From: Pseudomonas thermotolerans DSM 14292
GTDB taxonomy: Bacteria; Pseudomonadota; Gammaproteobacteria; Pseudomonadales; Pseudomonadaceae
Assembly (NCBI RefSeq): GCF_000364625.1
Contig: NZ_KB822622.1
Location: 1 to 51,287, forward strand
DNA length: 51,287 nt
Direction: 5' to 3'
This document shows, piece by piece, positions 1 through 7,770 of this stretch. The notes under the pieces were generated by a model. That model saw only the letters and a program-made list of their open reading frames with translations, did no database searches and was not told where the DNA came from. The first letter of the stretch is position 1. Each line of letters begins with the position of its first letter. The translations under genes were made by a program, and so were the position numbers.

Positions 1-83
1 CCGATCTGCACGCTGACGGCAATCTGGCGAGCCGATAGCCCGACCTCGAACTTGAGACGAAGTACTTCGCGAATCTTACGCAT
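1..83 (-). pseudogene. istA: IS21-family transposase IstA, N-terminal end only
   Basis: Reading the minus strand from the ATG at 81-83 gives MRKIREVLRLKFEVGLSARQ and then IAVSVQIG to the window edge. This is the helix-turn-helix start of IS21-type IstA transposases (DDE recombinase that binds the multiple terminal repeats). Only 27 codons are inside the window, so whether the gene is intact cannot be seen. The repeat block at 170-282 lies upstream of it, as expected for an IS21 end. Confidence 0.7.
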
Positions 84-169
84 GGATAAACGCTCCACGA
101 CGACCTCTCTGCTTCGAAAAAGAGGTCGATGGTAGTGAAGAAATCCTGCGTTACTGCCTGCCCGGTTGA

Positions 170-282
170 GTGGCCGGATGGCCGTGGAATCAGTGGTCGG
201 ATACGCGTGGAATGGGTGGCCGGATCACCGTGGAATCGGTGGTCAGATGCTCATGGAATGGGTGGCCAGATGACCGTGGAAT
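170..282. repeat. IS21-type terminal region: five 21-bp repeats at 23-bp period
   Basis: Five copies of a 21-bp unit (consensus about GTGGCCGGATNNCCGTGGAAT) begin at 170, 193, 216, 239 and 262, each separated by 2 bp. IS21-family elements are known to carry multiple short repeats at their ends that bind the transposase. The last unit ends at 282, exactly where similarity to a chemotaxis receptor begins, so the element boundary is probably within a few bases of 282. Confidence 0.7.
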
Positions 283-283
283 C

Positions 284-577
284 CGCACCATCGCCTGCAC
301 CGAGGACGGCTACGTGCCGACCCACAACCTGGCGTTCAGCGCGCCGCCCAGCGGCGATCCGGCGATCGATACCGCGAAAAGTCGCAGCAAGCGCCTGTTC
401 AACGACCGCACCGGGATCCGCTGCGGCAGCCACCGGCAGCCGCTGCTGCTGCAGACCTACACCCGGGACACAGGCGAGCTGATGCACGACCTCTCGGTGC
501 CGATCTTCGTCCACGGCCGGCACTGGGGAGGCCTGCGCCTGGGCTATCGGCCGGAGAGCGCAGGCGAGCAGGCCTAG
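284..577 (+). pseudogene. C-terminal fragment of a methyl-accepting chemotaxis protein, cut by the IS21 element
   Basis: The reading frame encodes about 97 residues with TEDGYVPTHN, DRTGIRCG, LLLQTYTRDTGELMHDLSVP and GRHWGGLRLGY. These are characteristic of the C-terminal extension of a group of Pseudomonas methyl-accepting chemotaxis proteins. There is no start codon of its own: the frame runs back into the IS21 terminal repeats. The rest of the receptor is absent from this side, so the gene was interrupted by the insertion. The stop codon (575-577) overlaps the stop of the converging ZapE-like gene. Confidence 0.75.
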
Positions 578-1692
578 CCGGCCAGGAAGCGCTGCAGCTG
601 CATCTCCTTCAGGCGGCTCAGGGTGCGGCGGAAGGGGAAGGCCAGGTAGCCCTCGGTGTACAGCTCGTCCATCGGCACCCGGGCCTCCAGGTAGAGCGGC
701 ACGCGACGGTCGTAGCACTCGTCGACCAGGGCGATGAAGCGCCGCACGCTGTCGTCGTGGCGGGACAGCTCGGGCAGTTGGCGGTCGCCGGCTGCCACCT
801 GCTCCACGCCGTCCTCGGTGCCGCGGGCGATCCGCGCCGGACGCTGGCGGGCGCTGAGGCCGGGCACCTCGCCGAGCAGGATGGTCGCGAAGCGGTCGCA
901 CAGGGCGATGAAGTCCAGCGCCGCCAGGGGCTGTTGGCAGAGATCGGCGAAGCGCAGCCAGACCACGTCCTCGCCGCAGCGCACCACCGGGATCTGCCGG
1001 TGGCCCAGCACGATGGGCGCCGTGCTCACCGCCTGTCCGGCGCTCAGGCGCTGGAACACCGCCTCCAGAGCGCTGGCCCGGCCGTCTGTGGCGACCCAGT
1101 AACGCTGCTGCGGCGCGCCGGGGTGCAGGCGGTGATCCTGGCCGCCGTCCACGCAGAGGATGCGCATGTGCCGTTCGATGGCGGCGATTGCCGGCAGGAA
1201 GCGCTGGCGGTTGAAACCATCGGCGTACAGCTGCTGCGGTGGCTGATTGGAGGTGGCCACCAGGGTCACGCCCTGCTCGAACAGCTCGCCGAGCAGACGG
1301 CCGAGGAGCATGGCATCGCCGATGTCGCTGACGAACAGCTCGTCGAAGCTCAGCACCCGGACCTCGCCGGCCAGTTCGTGGGCCAGGGCGCGCAGCGGGT
1401 CGGCGGTACCGCTGAGCTGGAACAGCCGCTGGTGCACCCAGCGCATGAAGTGGTGGAAGTGCTGGCGCCGCGAGGGCATCCGCAGGCTCTGCTGGAAGCG
1501 GTCCATCAGCCAGGTCTTGCCGCGGCCCACCGGACCCCACAGATAGACCCCCGGCACCGCCCGACCGCCGGCGTGCAGCGCCTGGTGGCAGCGCTCCAGC
1601 TCCTCGGCTGCCTGGCGCTGGGCGGGATCCGGCCGGAAGCCGTCCTGGTCGAGGGCCTGCCGGTAGGCGGCCAGGGGCGTGAGTCTCTGCAT
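574..1692 (-). CDS. zapE: AFG1/ZapE-family cell division ATPase
   Basis: This 372-residue protein starts MQRLTPLAAYRQAL, as ZapE/AFG1 ATPases do. It has a Walker A motif (GPVGRGKTWLM, around residue 55), a Walker B region (VLSFDELFVSDIGDA), a sensor segment (LVATSNQPPQQLY) and the C-terminal EARVPMDELY/FAFRRTLSRL-type end. Family members are P-loop ATPases; E. coli ZapE acts at the Z-ring, and mitochondrial AFG1 assists membrane protein turnover. The frame extends upstream to 2205, but the ATG at 1692 matches the family start and lies before an AT-rich, noncoding-looking stretch. Many Pseudomonas carry two ZapE-like genes, so the symbol is tentative. Confidence 0.8.
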   Translation of the reverse strand: MQRLTPLAAYRQALDQDGFRPDPAQRQAAEELERCHQALHAGGRAVPGVYLWGPVGRGKTWLMDRFQQSLRMPSRRQHFHHFMRWVHQRLFQLSGTADPLRALAHELAGEVRVLSFDELFVSDIGDAMLLGRLLGELFEQGVTLVATSNQPPQQLYADGFNRQRFLPAIAAIERHMRILCVDGGQDHRLHPGAPQQRYWVATDGRASALEAVFQRLSAGQAVSTAPIVLGHRQIPVVRCGEDVVWLRFADLCQQPLAALDFIALCDRFATILLGEVPGLSARQRPARIARGTEDGVEQVAAGDRQLPELSRHDDSVRRFIALVDECYDRRVPLYLEARVPMDELYTEGYLAFPFRRTLSRLKEMQLQRFLAG

Positions 1693-1775
1693 GGGGGGCC
1701 GTGGGCGATCGGGGCTTGTAATTTCTTTTTTGAATAAAAGAATAATTAAAGATAATTTTTCAAGATAAGAAGAAG

Positions 1776-1906
1776 CCTCCATGATAGCGCCATGCCGGGC
1801 TCCACCCCAGCGCAAGCGACTGCCTGCGCGCTGGAGTTCCCCGGTAGGCAGCATCATCGGAGGTTTTCGGTCGCCACCTTTCAGGCAGGGAGGGGCGACC
1901 TTTTTT
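1776..1906 (+). ncRNA. Candidate small structured RNA with its own intrinsic terminator
   Basis: Bases 1776-1863 fold into one long imperfect hairpin. Outer arms CCTCC/GGAGG and ATGAT/ATCAT continue through GCC/GGC, CCGGG/CCCGG, CTCCA/TGGAG and CCAGCGC/GCGCTGG toward the apex. It is followed by a terminator (GGTCGCC 1869-1875, GGCGACC 1894-1900, six T). An AT-rich possible promoter region (1718-1765) precedes it. No convincing protein is encoded in this interval on either strand. It could instead be a leader or a repeat; I do not recognise a known RNA family. Confidence 0.4.
1869..1906 (+). terminator. Intrinsic terminator
   Basis: A 7-bp perfect stem (GGTCGCC/GGCGACC) with an 18-nt loop is followed directly by TTTTTT at 1901-1906. 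No plus-strand protein gene ends upstream of it; the nearest upstream plus-strand element is the long hairpin starting at 1776. Confidence 0.65.
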
Positions 1907-2031
1907 ATTTCCGTCATCCAGCGCCGAGCGGCGCACCGGATTGCCCATCCCGCGCCCATTCTCAGCAACGCACGCCCCTGTCGGGATCGTCCCGGTGGGG
2001 CGTGTGCGTATGGGGGCGGCGACCGGCAGCG

Positions 2032-2077
2032 CTGCCCGGCAGGCAACAGCGAACGGGCAGTTTGTCCGGCTCGACAG
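2032..2077. promoter_or_regulatory. Paired SfnR-type upstream sites for the OprD porin
   Basis: CTGCCCGGCAGGCAACAG (2032-2049) is a good match to the repeated 18-bp palindrome of this island. GTTTGTCCGGCTCGACAG (2060-2077) is a weaker one. They are 28 bp apart, and the second ends 58 bp before the -24 GG at 2135-2136. Binding by SfnR is inferred from recurrence across the island. Confidence 0.5.
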
Positions 2078-2133
2078 CGGGGCGATTGTCGAGGTGCTTC
2101 GATAACTTGTTGAATATAAAGGACTTTATCGTC

Positions 2134-2149
2134 TGGCACGGTTGTTGAG
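2134..2149 (+). promoter_or_regulatory. Sigma-54 promoter-like sequence for the OprD porin
   Basis: TGGCACG-GTTG-TTGA matches the -24/-12 pattern, but the -12 element reads GA in place of the usual GC. A 14-bp palindrome ATAAAGGACTTTAT lies just upstream (2116-2129). The downstream gene starts at 2204. Confidence 0.55.
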
Positions 2150-2203
2150 ATGGGGCGCCGGCACCTTCGGGTGCTGGATGTCACGACTCTCACAGGAACC
2201 GCC

Positions 2204-3550
2204 ATGCACCTTCACGACAAATCCCTCGCTGTCCTACCTCTCGCCCTGAGTCTGGTCCTGCCGGCCCTCGCGGCCGCCGACGGGAGCTTTCTCGACGACA
2301 GCAGCTTCCGACTGACCAACCGTAACTTCTACTTCAACCAGGGCTACCGCAACGGCGACTTCGCCCTAAATCCGCACAACGGCGAGCGGCAGAGCCGGCG
2401 CACCGAGTGGGGCCACGGCATCATCGCCGACTTCCAGTCCGGCTATACCGACGGCACGCTCGGCTTCGGCGTCGACCTGCTGGGCCTGGTCGGCCTCAAG
2501 CTGGACGGCGGCAACGGCCGGGTGGGTAACGGCGTCGGCGTACCGGGCATCGTCTCCCGCGCCGGGGAGAACTTCGACGGCGAGCCCAAGGACGAGTACG
2601 GCAAGCTCGGCGGCGCGCTGAAGCTGCGCCTCTTCGACGACACCGAAGTGCGTTACGGCGACGTGCGCCCTACCAGCCCGGTGCTGCACGCCAGCGATAT
2701 CCGCCTGCTGCCGCAGACCCTCCGCGGCCTGGTGTTCGACAACCGCTCCCTGCCGGGCCTACATCTGCAGGGCGGCAAGCTGGAATCCAGCAGCGACCGC
2801 AATGCCAGCAGCCACCGCGGCGACCTCGGCACCGTCTACGCCGGGCGCTTCAAGGAAGCCGACGATGTCCTCTACCTGGGCGGCGACTACCGCTTCAACG
2901 ATCAGCTGAGCTTCAAGCTGCACACCAGCAAGCTGGACGACATCTGGACCCAGTCGTTCTTCCGCGTCGACTTCAGCCAGCCGCTGGCTGAGGGCCTGAG
3001 CCTCAACACCGGCCTCAACTGGTACCGCACCCGCGACACCGGCAAGGCGCTGGTTGGCGAGATCGACAACGACTCCTGGAGCGCCCGCCTCGGCCTCAAG
3101 GCCGGCGCCCACGCTGTCACCCTGGCCTACACGCGCATCGACGGCGATACCCCCTTCGACTACGTGTGGAACACCTACGACCTGGAGCTGGACAGCGCCT
3201 CCCAGGTGTCCGACTTCAACAACCCCAACGAGCGCTCCTGGCAGCTGCGCTACGACTACGACTTCGCCGCCCTGGGCGCGCCCGGCCTGAGTCTCACCGC
3301 CCGCTACGTGCGCGGCAGCGACATCGACGGACGCAACGCCGGCCCGGCCTACGGCTACTTCACCGGCATCGAGGACGGCAAGCACTGGGAGCGCAACCTG
3401 TGGCTCAGCTACGTGCTGCAGGACGGCCCGGCCAAGGGGCTGTCCTTCAATCTGCTGCAGGCCACCCACCGGGTCGGCGGCGACCATACCGCCGAGGCCA
3501 ACGTCGACGAGTTGCGCTTCATCGTCCAGTACCCGCTGCAGGTGTTCTGA
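2204..3550 (+). CDS. OprD-family outer membrane porin
   Basis: This 448-residue precursor has a signal peptide (about residues 1-25, ending LAAA), followed by the OprD-family start DGSFLDDSSFRLTNRNFYFNQ. Repeated amphipathic beta segments run to the C-terminal YPLQVF with the terminal phenylalanine typical of outer membrane barrels. OprD porins are 18-strand, substrate-selective channels for small, often carboxylated or organic solutes. The start was chosen at the ATG following AGGA (about 2193). The frame is open back to 2150, but that extension precedes the signal peptide. Its sigma-54-like promoter and position at the head of the organosulfur cluster suggest it admits an organosulfur compound; the substrate is not visible from sequence. 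Confidence 0.85.
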   Translation: MHLHDKSLAVLPLALSLVLPALAAADGSFLDDSSFRLTNRNFYFNQGYRNGDFALNPHNGERQSRRTEWGHGIIADFQSGYTDGTLGFGVDLLGLVGLKLDGGNGRVGNGVGVPGIVSRAGENFDGEPKDEYGKLGGALKLRLFDDTEVRYGDVRPTSPVLHASDIRLLPQTLRGLVFDNRSLPGLHLQGGKLESSSDRNASSHRGDLGTVYAGRFKEADDVLYLGGDYRFNDQLSFKLHTSKLDDIWTQSFFRVDFSQPLAEGLSLNTGLNWYRTRDTGKALVGEIDNDSWSARLGLKAGAHAVTLAYTRIDGDTPFDYVWNTYDLELDSASQVSDFNNPNERSWQLRYDYDFAALGAPGLSLTARYVRGSDIDGRNAGPAYGYFTGIEDGKHWERNLWLSYVLQDGPAKGLSFNLLQATHRVGGDHTAEANVDELRFIVQYPLQVF

Positions 3551-3564
3551 ACCGCTCCGTCGTG

Positions 3565-3612
3565 CTGTTTCCGGGCGGACAGCGGTTCAACAGGCTGCCG
3601 CCCGGGCTACAC
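3565..3612. promoter_or_regulatory. Paired SfnR-type upstream sites for transport operon 1
   Basis: CTGTTTCCGGGCGGACAG (3565-3582) and CTGCCGCCCGGGCTACAC (3595-3612) are exactly 30 bp apart. The proximal one ends 54 bp before the -24 GG (3666-3667). Confidence 0.5.
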
Positions 3613-3664
3613 CGAGGCTTTCCTTGGTTTTATATAAGTCTTTGAAAATTAACAATTTTTTATC

Positions 3665-3680
3665 TGGCATGGATCCTGTA
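3665..3680 (+). promoter_or_regulatory. Weak sigma-54 promoter-like sequence for operon 1
   Basis: TGGCATG-GATC-CTGTA has the right GG-N10 geometry, but the -12 dinucleotide is GT rather than GC, so this is the least canonical of the set. Its placement relative to the paired palindromes matches the others. The downstream ATG is at 3742. Confidence 0.4.
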
Positions 3681-3741
3681 ATGGCACTGTCAGGCGCGCC
3701 GCAGCAGGCGGCGCAGAGTTTCATCGAAGGAGGTTGCAGCC

Positions 3742-5145
3742 ATGTCGCGGGAAATCCGCCTGAATGCGTTCGAGATGAATTGCGTCGGTCACCAGTCGCC
3801 GGGTCTCTGGGCCCATCCGCGTGACCGTGCCTGGCAGTACAAGGATCTGGAATACTGGACCGAGCTGGCCAAGCTGCTCGAGCGCGGCCGTTTCGACGGC
3901 ATCTTCATCGCCGACGTGATCGGCATCTACGACGTGCTCAACGGCAATGGCGAGGCGGCCATCCGTCAGTCCACCCAGGTACCGGTCAACGATCCGCTGG
4001 CGCTGATCACTCCCATGGCGCTGGTCACCGAGAACCTCGGCTTCGGTCTGACCGCCTCGCTGAGCTTCGAGCATCCCTATCCGTTCGCCCGCCGCCTGTC
4101 GACCCTGGACCACCTGACCAAGGGGCGCATCGGCTGGAACATCGTCACCTCCTATCTGGACAGCGGCGCCCGCAACCTCGGCCAGAAGGCGCTGAGCGAC
4201 CACGACGCCCGCTACGACTACGCCGACGAGTACCTGGAGGTACTCTACAAGCTGTTCGAGGGCAGCTGGGAAGACGGCGCGGTACTGCGCGATCGCGAGC
4301 GGCGGATCTTCAGCGATCCCAGCAAGATTCACGAGATCCGCCATCACGGCAAACACTTTCAAGTGCCCGGCATCCACCTCTGCGAGCCTTCGCCGCAGCG
4401 TACCCCGGTGCTCTACCAGGCCGGCGCCTCCAATCGCGGCAAGCAGTTCGCCGCCGAGCACGCCGAGTGCGTGTTCGTCGCTGCGCCCTCGAAGACCATC
4501 CTCAAGAAGACCGTGGCCGACATCCGCCGCCGCGTCGCCGAGGCCGGACGCGACCCGCGCAAGGTGCTGATCTTCAACCTGCAGACGGTGATCCTCGGCG
4601 AGACCGACGCCGCTGCCCAGGCCAAGTGGCGCGACTACAAGCAGTACACCAGCTACGAGGGCGCCCTGGCGCTGATCTCCGGCTGGACCGGCATCGACTT
4701 CGGCCAGTACCGCCCCGACCAGGTGCTCAAGCACATCCACACCAATGCCATCCAGTCGGCGGTGGAGGCCTTCTCCAGCGCCGACCCGAGCAAGCAGTGG
4801 ACGGTCCAGGAGCTGGCCGACTGGGTCGGCATCGGCGGCTTCGGCCCGCTGATCGTCGGCAGCCCGCAGACAGTGGCCGACGAACTGCAGAGCTGGGTCG
4901 AGGAAACCGACGTGGACGGCTTCAACCTGGCCTACGCGGTGACCCACGAGACCTTCGTCGACGTGGTCGAGCTGCTGGTGCCGGAGCTGCAGAAGCGCGG
5001 CGTGTACAAGACCGAGTACGCCCCGGGCACCCTGCGCGAGAAACTGTTCGGCGACGGCCCGCGTCTGCCGGCCAGCCATCCGGGTGCCGCCTACCGCGAC
5101 CTCGGTCGCCTGCACGGTCCGCTCGCCGCCGCGGCGCTGGCCTGA
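3742..5145 (+). CDS. FMNH2-dependent monooxygenase, NtaA/SnaA/DszA type (DmoA-like)
   Basis: This 467-residue protein belongs to the luciferase-like flavin monooxygenases of the NtaA/SnaA/DszA group. It has FDGIFIADV early, a FGLTASLSFEHPYPFARR stretch, GRIGWNIVTSY around residue 133, and a C-terminal ADELQSWVEETDVDGFNL segment. Length and motifs fit dimethyl sulfide monooxygenase (DmoA) and dibenzothiophene-sulfone monooxygenase (DszA). Such enzymes use FMNH2 from a separate reductase to cleave C-S bonds. Shine-Dalgarno AAGGAGG (3728-3734) precedes the ATG. It is the first gene of an operon with a LIV-type ABC transporter, so the imported compound is probably its substrate. The exact substrate cannot be told. 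Confidence 0.8.
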   Translation: MSREIRLNAFEMNCVGHQSPGLWAHPRDRAWQYKDLEYWTELAKLLERGRFDGIFIADVIGIYDVLNGNGEAAIRQSTQVPVNDPLALITPMALVTENLGFGLTASLSFEHPYPFARRLSTLDHLTKGRIGWNIVTSYLDSGARNLGQKALSDHDARYDYADEYLEVLYKLFEGSWEDGAVLRDRERRIFSDPSKIHEIRHHGKHFQVPGIHLCEPSPQRTPVLYQAGASNRGKQFAAEHAECVFVAAPSKTILKKTVADIRRRVAEAGRDPRKVLIFNLQTVILGETDAAAQAKWRDYKQYTSYEGALALISGWTGIDFGQYRPDQVLKHIHTNAIQSAVEAFSSADPSKQWTVQELADWVGIGGFGPLIVGSPQTVADELQSWVEETDVDGFNLAYAVTHETFVDVVELLVPELQKRGVYKTEYAPGTLREKLFGDGPRLPASHPGAAYRDLGRLHGPLAAAALA

Positions 5146-5162
5146 GGTCGGGGAGGGCTGTG

Positions 5163-6116
5163 ATGAGCGTGCACGAACTGAACCTGCCGCCGGACGAGCC
5201 GCTGCCGGCGTTCCCCCTCGGCCAGCTGCAGCGCTGGGCGGAGCAGCGCCCGCTGCAGATCGCCCTGCGCCACCGGCGCCGCGGGGTGTGGAAGGCCTGG
5301 CGCTGGATCGACGTGCAGCGTGAGGTGGAGCGCCTGGCCGCCGCGCTGCGCGAGCAGGGCCTGGAGCCCGGCGCCCGGCTGGCGCTGTGCGGGGCCTTCG
5401 AGCCGACCCTGCTGCTGCTGGCCCTGGCCGGCCAGCATCTGGGTGCCCGAGTGCTGACGGTGTCGCGTCAGGCCAAGGGCGAGGCGTTGCGCCGCCTGCT
5501 GCGCCAGGCGCGTCCGGCATTCGCCTACGTGCAGCGCCGCGAGAACGTCTCCGACTGGCTGGAGGCCGGCGATACCAGCCAGCCGCTCCGGCTGTTCTCC
5601 GCCCAAGCGGCGGCCCGCGTGCGGGGCGCCTGGCAGGTGTTGCCGCTGAGCGTGCTACTCGCCGACGAGCCGGCCGAGGCCCTGAGCCTAGGCTGGCGGC
5701 AGGCAGCTGGCGCGCCGCTGGCCTGGTGCGACGAGGGCACCGAGTGGCGCGACGGCCTGGGGCACATCCTCGCCCTCTGGCTGAAGCAGGGCACCGGCTT
5801 CGCCTTTCCGGAAACCAGCGAGTCGGCCAGTCGTGACCGCCGCGAGGTGGCGCCGGCCGTGCTGCTGCTCTCCGAGCCGCGCCTGCAGGCCCTGGCCGCG
5901 GAGATCGATAGCCGTCTGGCACCGCCCGGCAGTTGGCGGCGCCGCCTGTGCGACTGGACCCTGGCCAACCCGCAGCAGGCTCCGCGCCGCTGGATCAAGG
6001 CGCGGGTCCGCGAGCTGCTCGGCTTTCGCCGCCTGCAGCGCATCCTGGTCGGCGCCCCGGCGCCGGCGGCCAGCGGCCCGGTGTGGCTGAGCGAATACCT
6101 GGAGCGCGCCGCATGA
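5163..6116 (+). CDS. Truncated, degenerate acyl-CoA-ligase-like protein (first copy)
   Basis: This 317-residue protein resembles the N-terminal half of the long-chain acyl-CoA synthetases (AMP-binding family) often encoded with LIV-type ABC transporters. It has a QLQRWAEQRPLQIALRHRRRG start, the RREVAPAVLLLSEPRLQAL segment (equivalent to the family's REVAPTVFFGVPRIWEKL region) and RRRLCDWTLA (equivalent to RRLFRWALA). I see no phosphate-binding YTSGTTG motif, and the protein ends where the catalytic Y-G-x-T-E region and C-terminal domain should begin. Catalysis as a ligase is therefore unlikely. The ATG at 5163 follows the monooxygenase by 17 nt, and its stop overlaps the LivG start (ATGA), indicating translational coupling. 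Role unknown; a second copy is at 18001-19125. Confidence 0.7.
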   Translation: MSVHELNLPPDEPLPAFPLGQLQRWAEQRPLQIALRHRRRGVWKAWRWIDVQREVERLAAALREQGLEPGARLALCGAFEPTLLLLALAGQHLGARVLTVSRQAKGEALRRLLRQARPAFAYVQRRENVSDWLEAGDTSQPLRLFSAQAAARVRGAWQVLPLSVLLADEPAEALSLGWRQAAGAPLAWCDEGTEWRDGLGHILALWLKQGTGFAFPETSESASRDRREVAPAVLLLSEPRLQALAAEIDSRLAPPGSWRRRLCDWTLANPQQAPRRWIKARVRELLGFRRLQRILVGAPAPAASGPVWLSEYLERAA

Positions 6117-6886
6117 GTGATGCCGAGATTCTCCAGGTGCGCAACATCTCCCTGTCCTTCAAGGGGGTGAAGGCGATTTCCGACCTGTCGTTCTCCGTGC
6201 GTCGCGGCGAGATCTGCGCGCTGATCGGCCCCAACGGTGCCGGCAAGAGCTCGCTGCTCAACGTGCTGAATGGCGTCTACCGTCCGGACTCCGGGGAGCT
6301 GATCTTCGAGTCCGAGCGCCTGCGCCGCGTGCATCCGCTGGAAGCGGCGCGGCGCGGCATCGGCCGTACGTTCCAGAATAACGCCCTGTTCAAGAAGATG
6401 AGCGTGGTCGACAACCTGCTCACCGGGCTGTCGCGCTACATGCGCAGCGGCTTCCTGGAGCAGGCCCTGGGCCTGCCGCGGGCGCGCCGCGAGGCACGGC
6501 TGTTCCGCGAGCGCGCCGAGGAGGTGCTGGAGTTCCTCGAACTGCAGCCCTGGCGCGACGTGGAGGTGGGCAGCCTGGCCTACGGTCTGCAGAAGCGCGT
6601 GGAACTGGGCCGGGCGCTGATCGCCGCGCCCAGGCTGCTGCTCCTGGACGAGCCGATGGCCGGGATGAACGCCGAGGAGAAGCGCGAGATGAGCCGCTTC
6701 ATCGCCGACATCAACCGTGATCTGGGCACTACGGTGGTACTGATCGAGCACGACATCGGCGTGGTCATGGGCCTTTCCGCCCACGTGGTGGTGCTCGACT
6801 ACGGCCGCAAGGTGGGGGACGGCACGCCGGCCGAGGTGCAGGCCAACCCTGAGGTGATCGCGGCCTATCTGGGGACTGTGCATTGA
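6113..6886 (+). CDS. LIV-type ABC transporter ATP-binding protein (LivG-like)
   Basis: This 257-residue ATPase carries Walker A GPNGAGKSS (residues 39-47), Q-loop FQNNALF, a LivG-style signature AYGLQKRVELGRAL in place of LSGGQ, Walker B LLLLDEPMAGM and switch histidine LIEHDIGVV. It pairs with the LivF-type ATPase at 11618 to drive import through LivH and LivM in the inner membrane. Its start overlaps the stop of the ligase-like gene, and its stop overlaps the LivH start. A close paralogue lies at 19138-19911. Confidence 0.9.
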   Translation: MSDAEILQVRNISLSFKGVKAISDLSFSVRRGEICALIGPNGAGKSSLLNVLNGVYRPDSGELIFESERLRRVHPLEAARRGIGRTFQNNALFKKMSVVDNLLTGLSRYMRSGFLEQALGLPRARREARLFRERAEEVLEFLELQPWRDVEVGSLAYGLQKRVELGRALIAAPRLLLLDEPMAGMNAEEKREMSRFIADINRDLGTTVVLIEHDIGVVMGLSAHVVVLDYGRKVGDGTPAEVQANPEVIAAYLGTVH

Positions 6887-7767
6887 TGAACGTCTTTCTG
6901 GAAACCCTGATCGGCGGGCTGCTCGCCGGCACCATGTATTCCCTGGTGGCCATCGGCTTCGTGCTGATCTACAAGGCCAGCGGGGTGTTCAACTTCGCCC
7001 AGGGGGCCATGCTGCTGTTCGCCGCGCTGACCTTCGTCAGCCTCCGCGAGCAGGGCGTGCCCACCGTGCTGGCGCTGCTGCTCACCGTGCTGGTGATGAT
7101 CGTCGGCGCCCTGCTGATCGAGCGGACGGTGCTGCGACCGCTGGTCAACCGCTCGCAGATCACCCTGTTCATGGCCACCCTGGGGCTGTCCTTCATCATC
7201 GAGGGCCTGGCCCAGGGGCTGATGGGCGCCCAGGTGCGCGCCCTGGACCTGGGCATCGAGGACGTGCCGCTGTTCTTCGGCGAGATCATGGTCAGCCAGT
7301 TCGACCTGGTCGCCGCCGGCACCGCGGTGGCCCTGGTGATCCTGCTGGCCCTGCTGTTCAACAAGACGCGGATCGGCATCTCGCTGCGCGCGGTGGCCGA
7401 CGACACCCGCGCGGCGCTGTCCATCGGCATCAACCTGAACCGCATCTGGCAGATCGTCTGGGCCGTGGCGGGGATCGTCGGGCTGGTCGCCGGGCTGCTC
7501 TGGGGGGCCCGTCAGGGCGTGCAGTTCTCGCTCTCCCTGGTGGTCCTCAAGGCCCTGCCGGTGCTGATCATCGGCGGCTTCACCTCGATCGGCGGGGCCA
7601 TTGTCGGCGGGCTGATCGTCGGCGCCGCGGAAAACCTCGCCGAAGCCTATCTGGGCCCGCTGATCGGCGGCGGCATCACCCCCTGGTTCGCTTACTTCCT
7701 GGCCTTGGTGTTCCTCTACATCCGCCCCGCCGGCCTGTTCGGCGAGCGCACCATCGAACGAGTCTGA
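6886..7767 (+). CDS. LIV-type ABC transporter permease (LivH-like)
   Basis: This 293-residue, multi-spanning inner membrane protein has the LivH start FLETLIGGLLAGTMYSLVAI, the VLIYKASGVFNFAQGAM motif, and the C-terminal GGFTSIGGAIVGGLIVG segment with the IRPAGLFGERTIERV end. It forms half of the channel with LivM. The ATG at 6886 shares bases with the TGA of LivG; a TTG one codon upstream is less likely. The family imports branched-chain amino acids, amides, urea and many other small solutes, so the family alone does not set the substrate. Confidence 0.9.
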   Translation: MNVFLETLIGGLLAGTMYSLVAIGFVLIYKASGVFNFAQGAMLLFAALTFVSLREQGVPTVLALLLTVLVMIVGALLIERTVLRPLVNRSQITLFMATLGLSFIIEGLAQGLMGAQVRALDLGIEDVPLFFGEIMVSQFDLVAAGTAVALVILLALLFNKTRIGISLRAVADDTRAALSIGINLNRIWQIVWAVAGIVGLVAGLLWGARQGVQFSLSLVVLKALPVLIIGGFTSIGGAIVGGLIVGAAENLAEAYLGPLIGGGITPWFAYFLALVFLYIRPAGLFGERTIERV

Positions 7768-7770
7768 GTC

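Noticed and set aside
1693..2205. Upstream extension of the ZapE-like frame
   Set aside because: It runs through AT-rich, structured DNA with no RBS, and the family's usual N-terminus begins at 1692.
3721..5922. 733-codon open frame on the minus strand
   Set aside because: It lies antisense to a clear DszA-like gene and the ligase-like gene and has low-complexity Arg/Pro/Ala/Gly content, a typical high-GC shadow frame.
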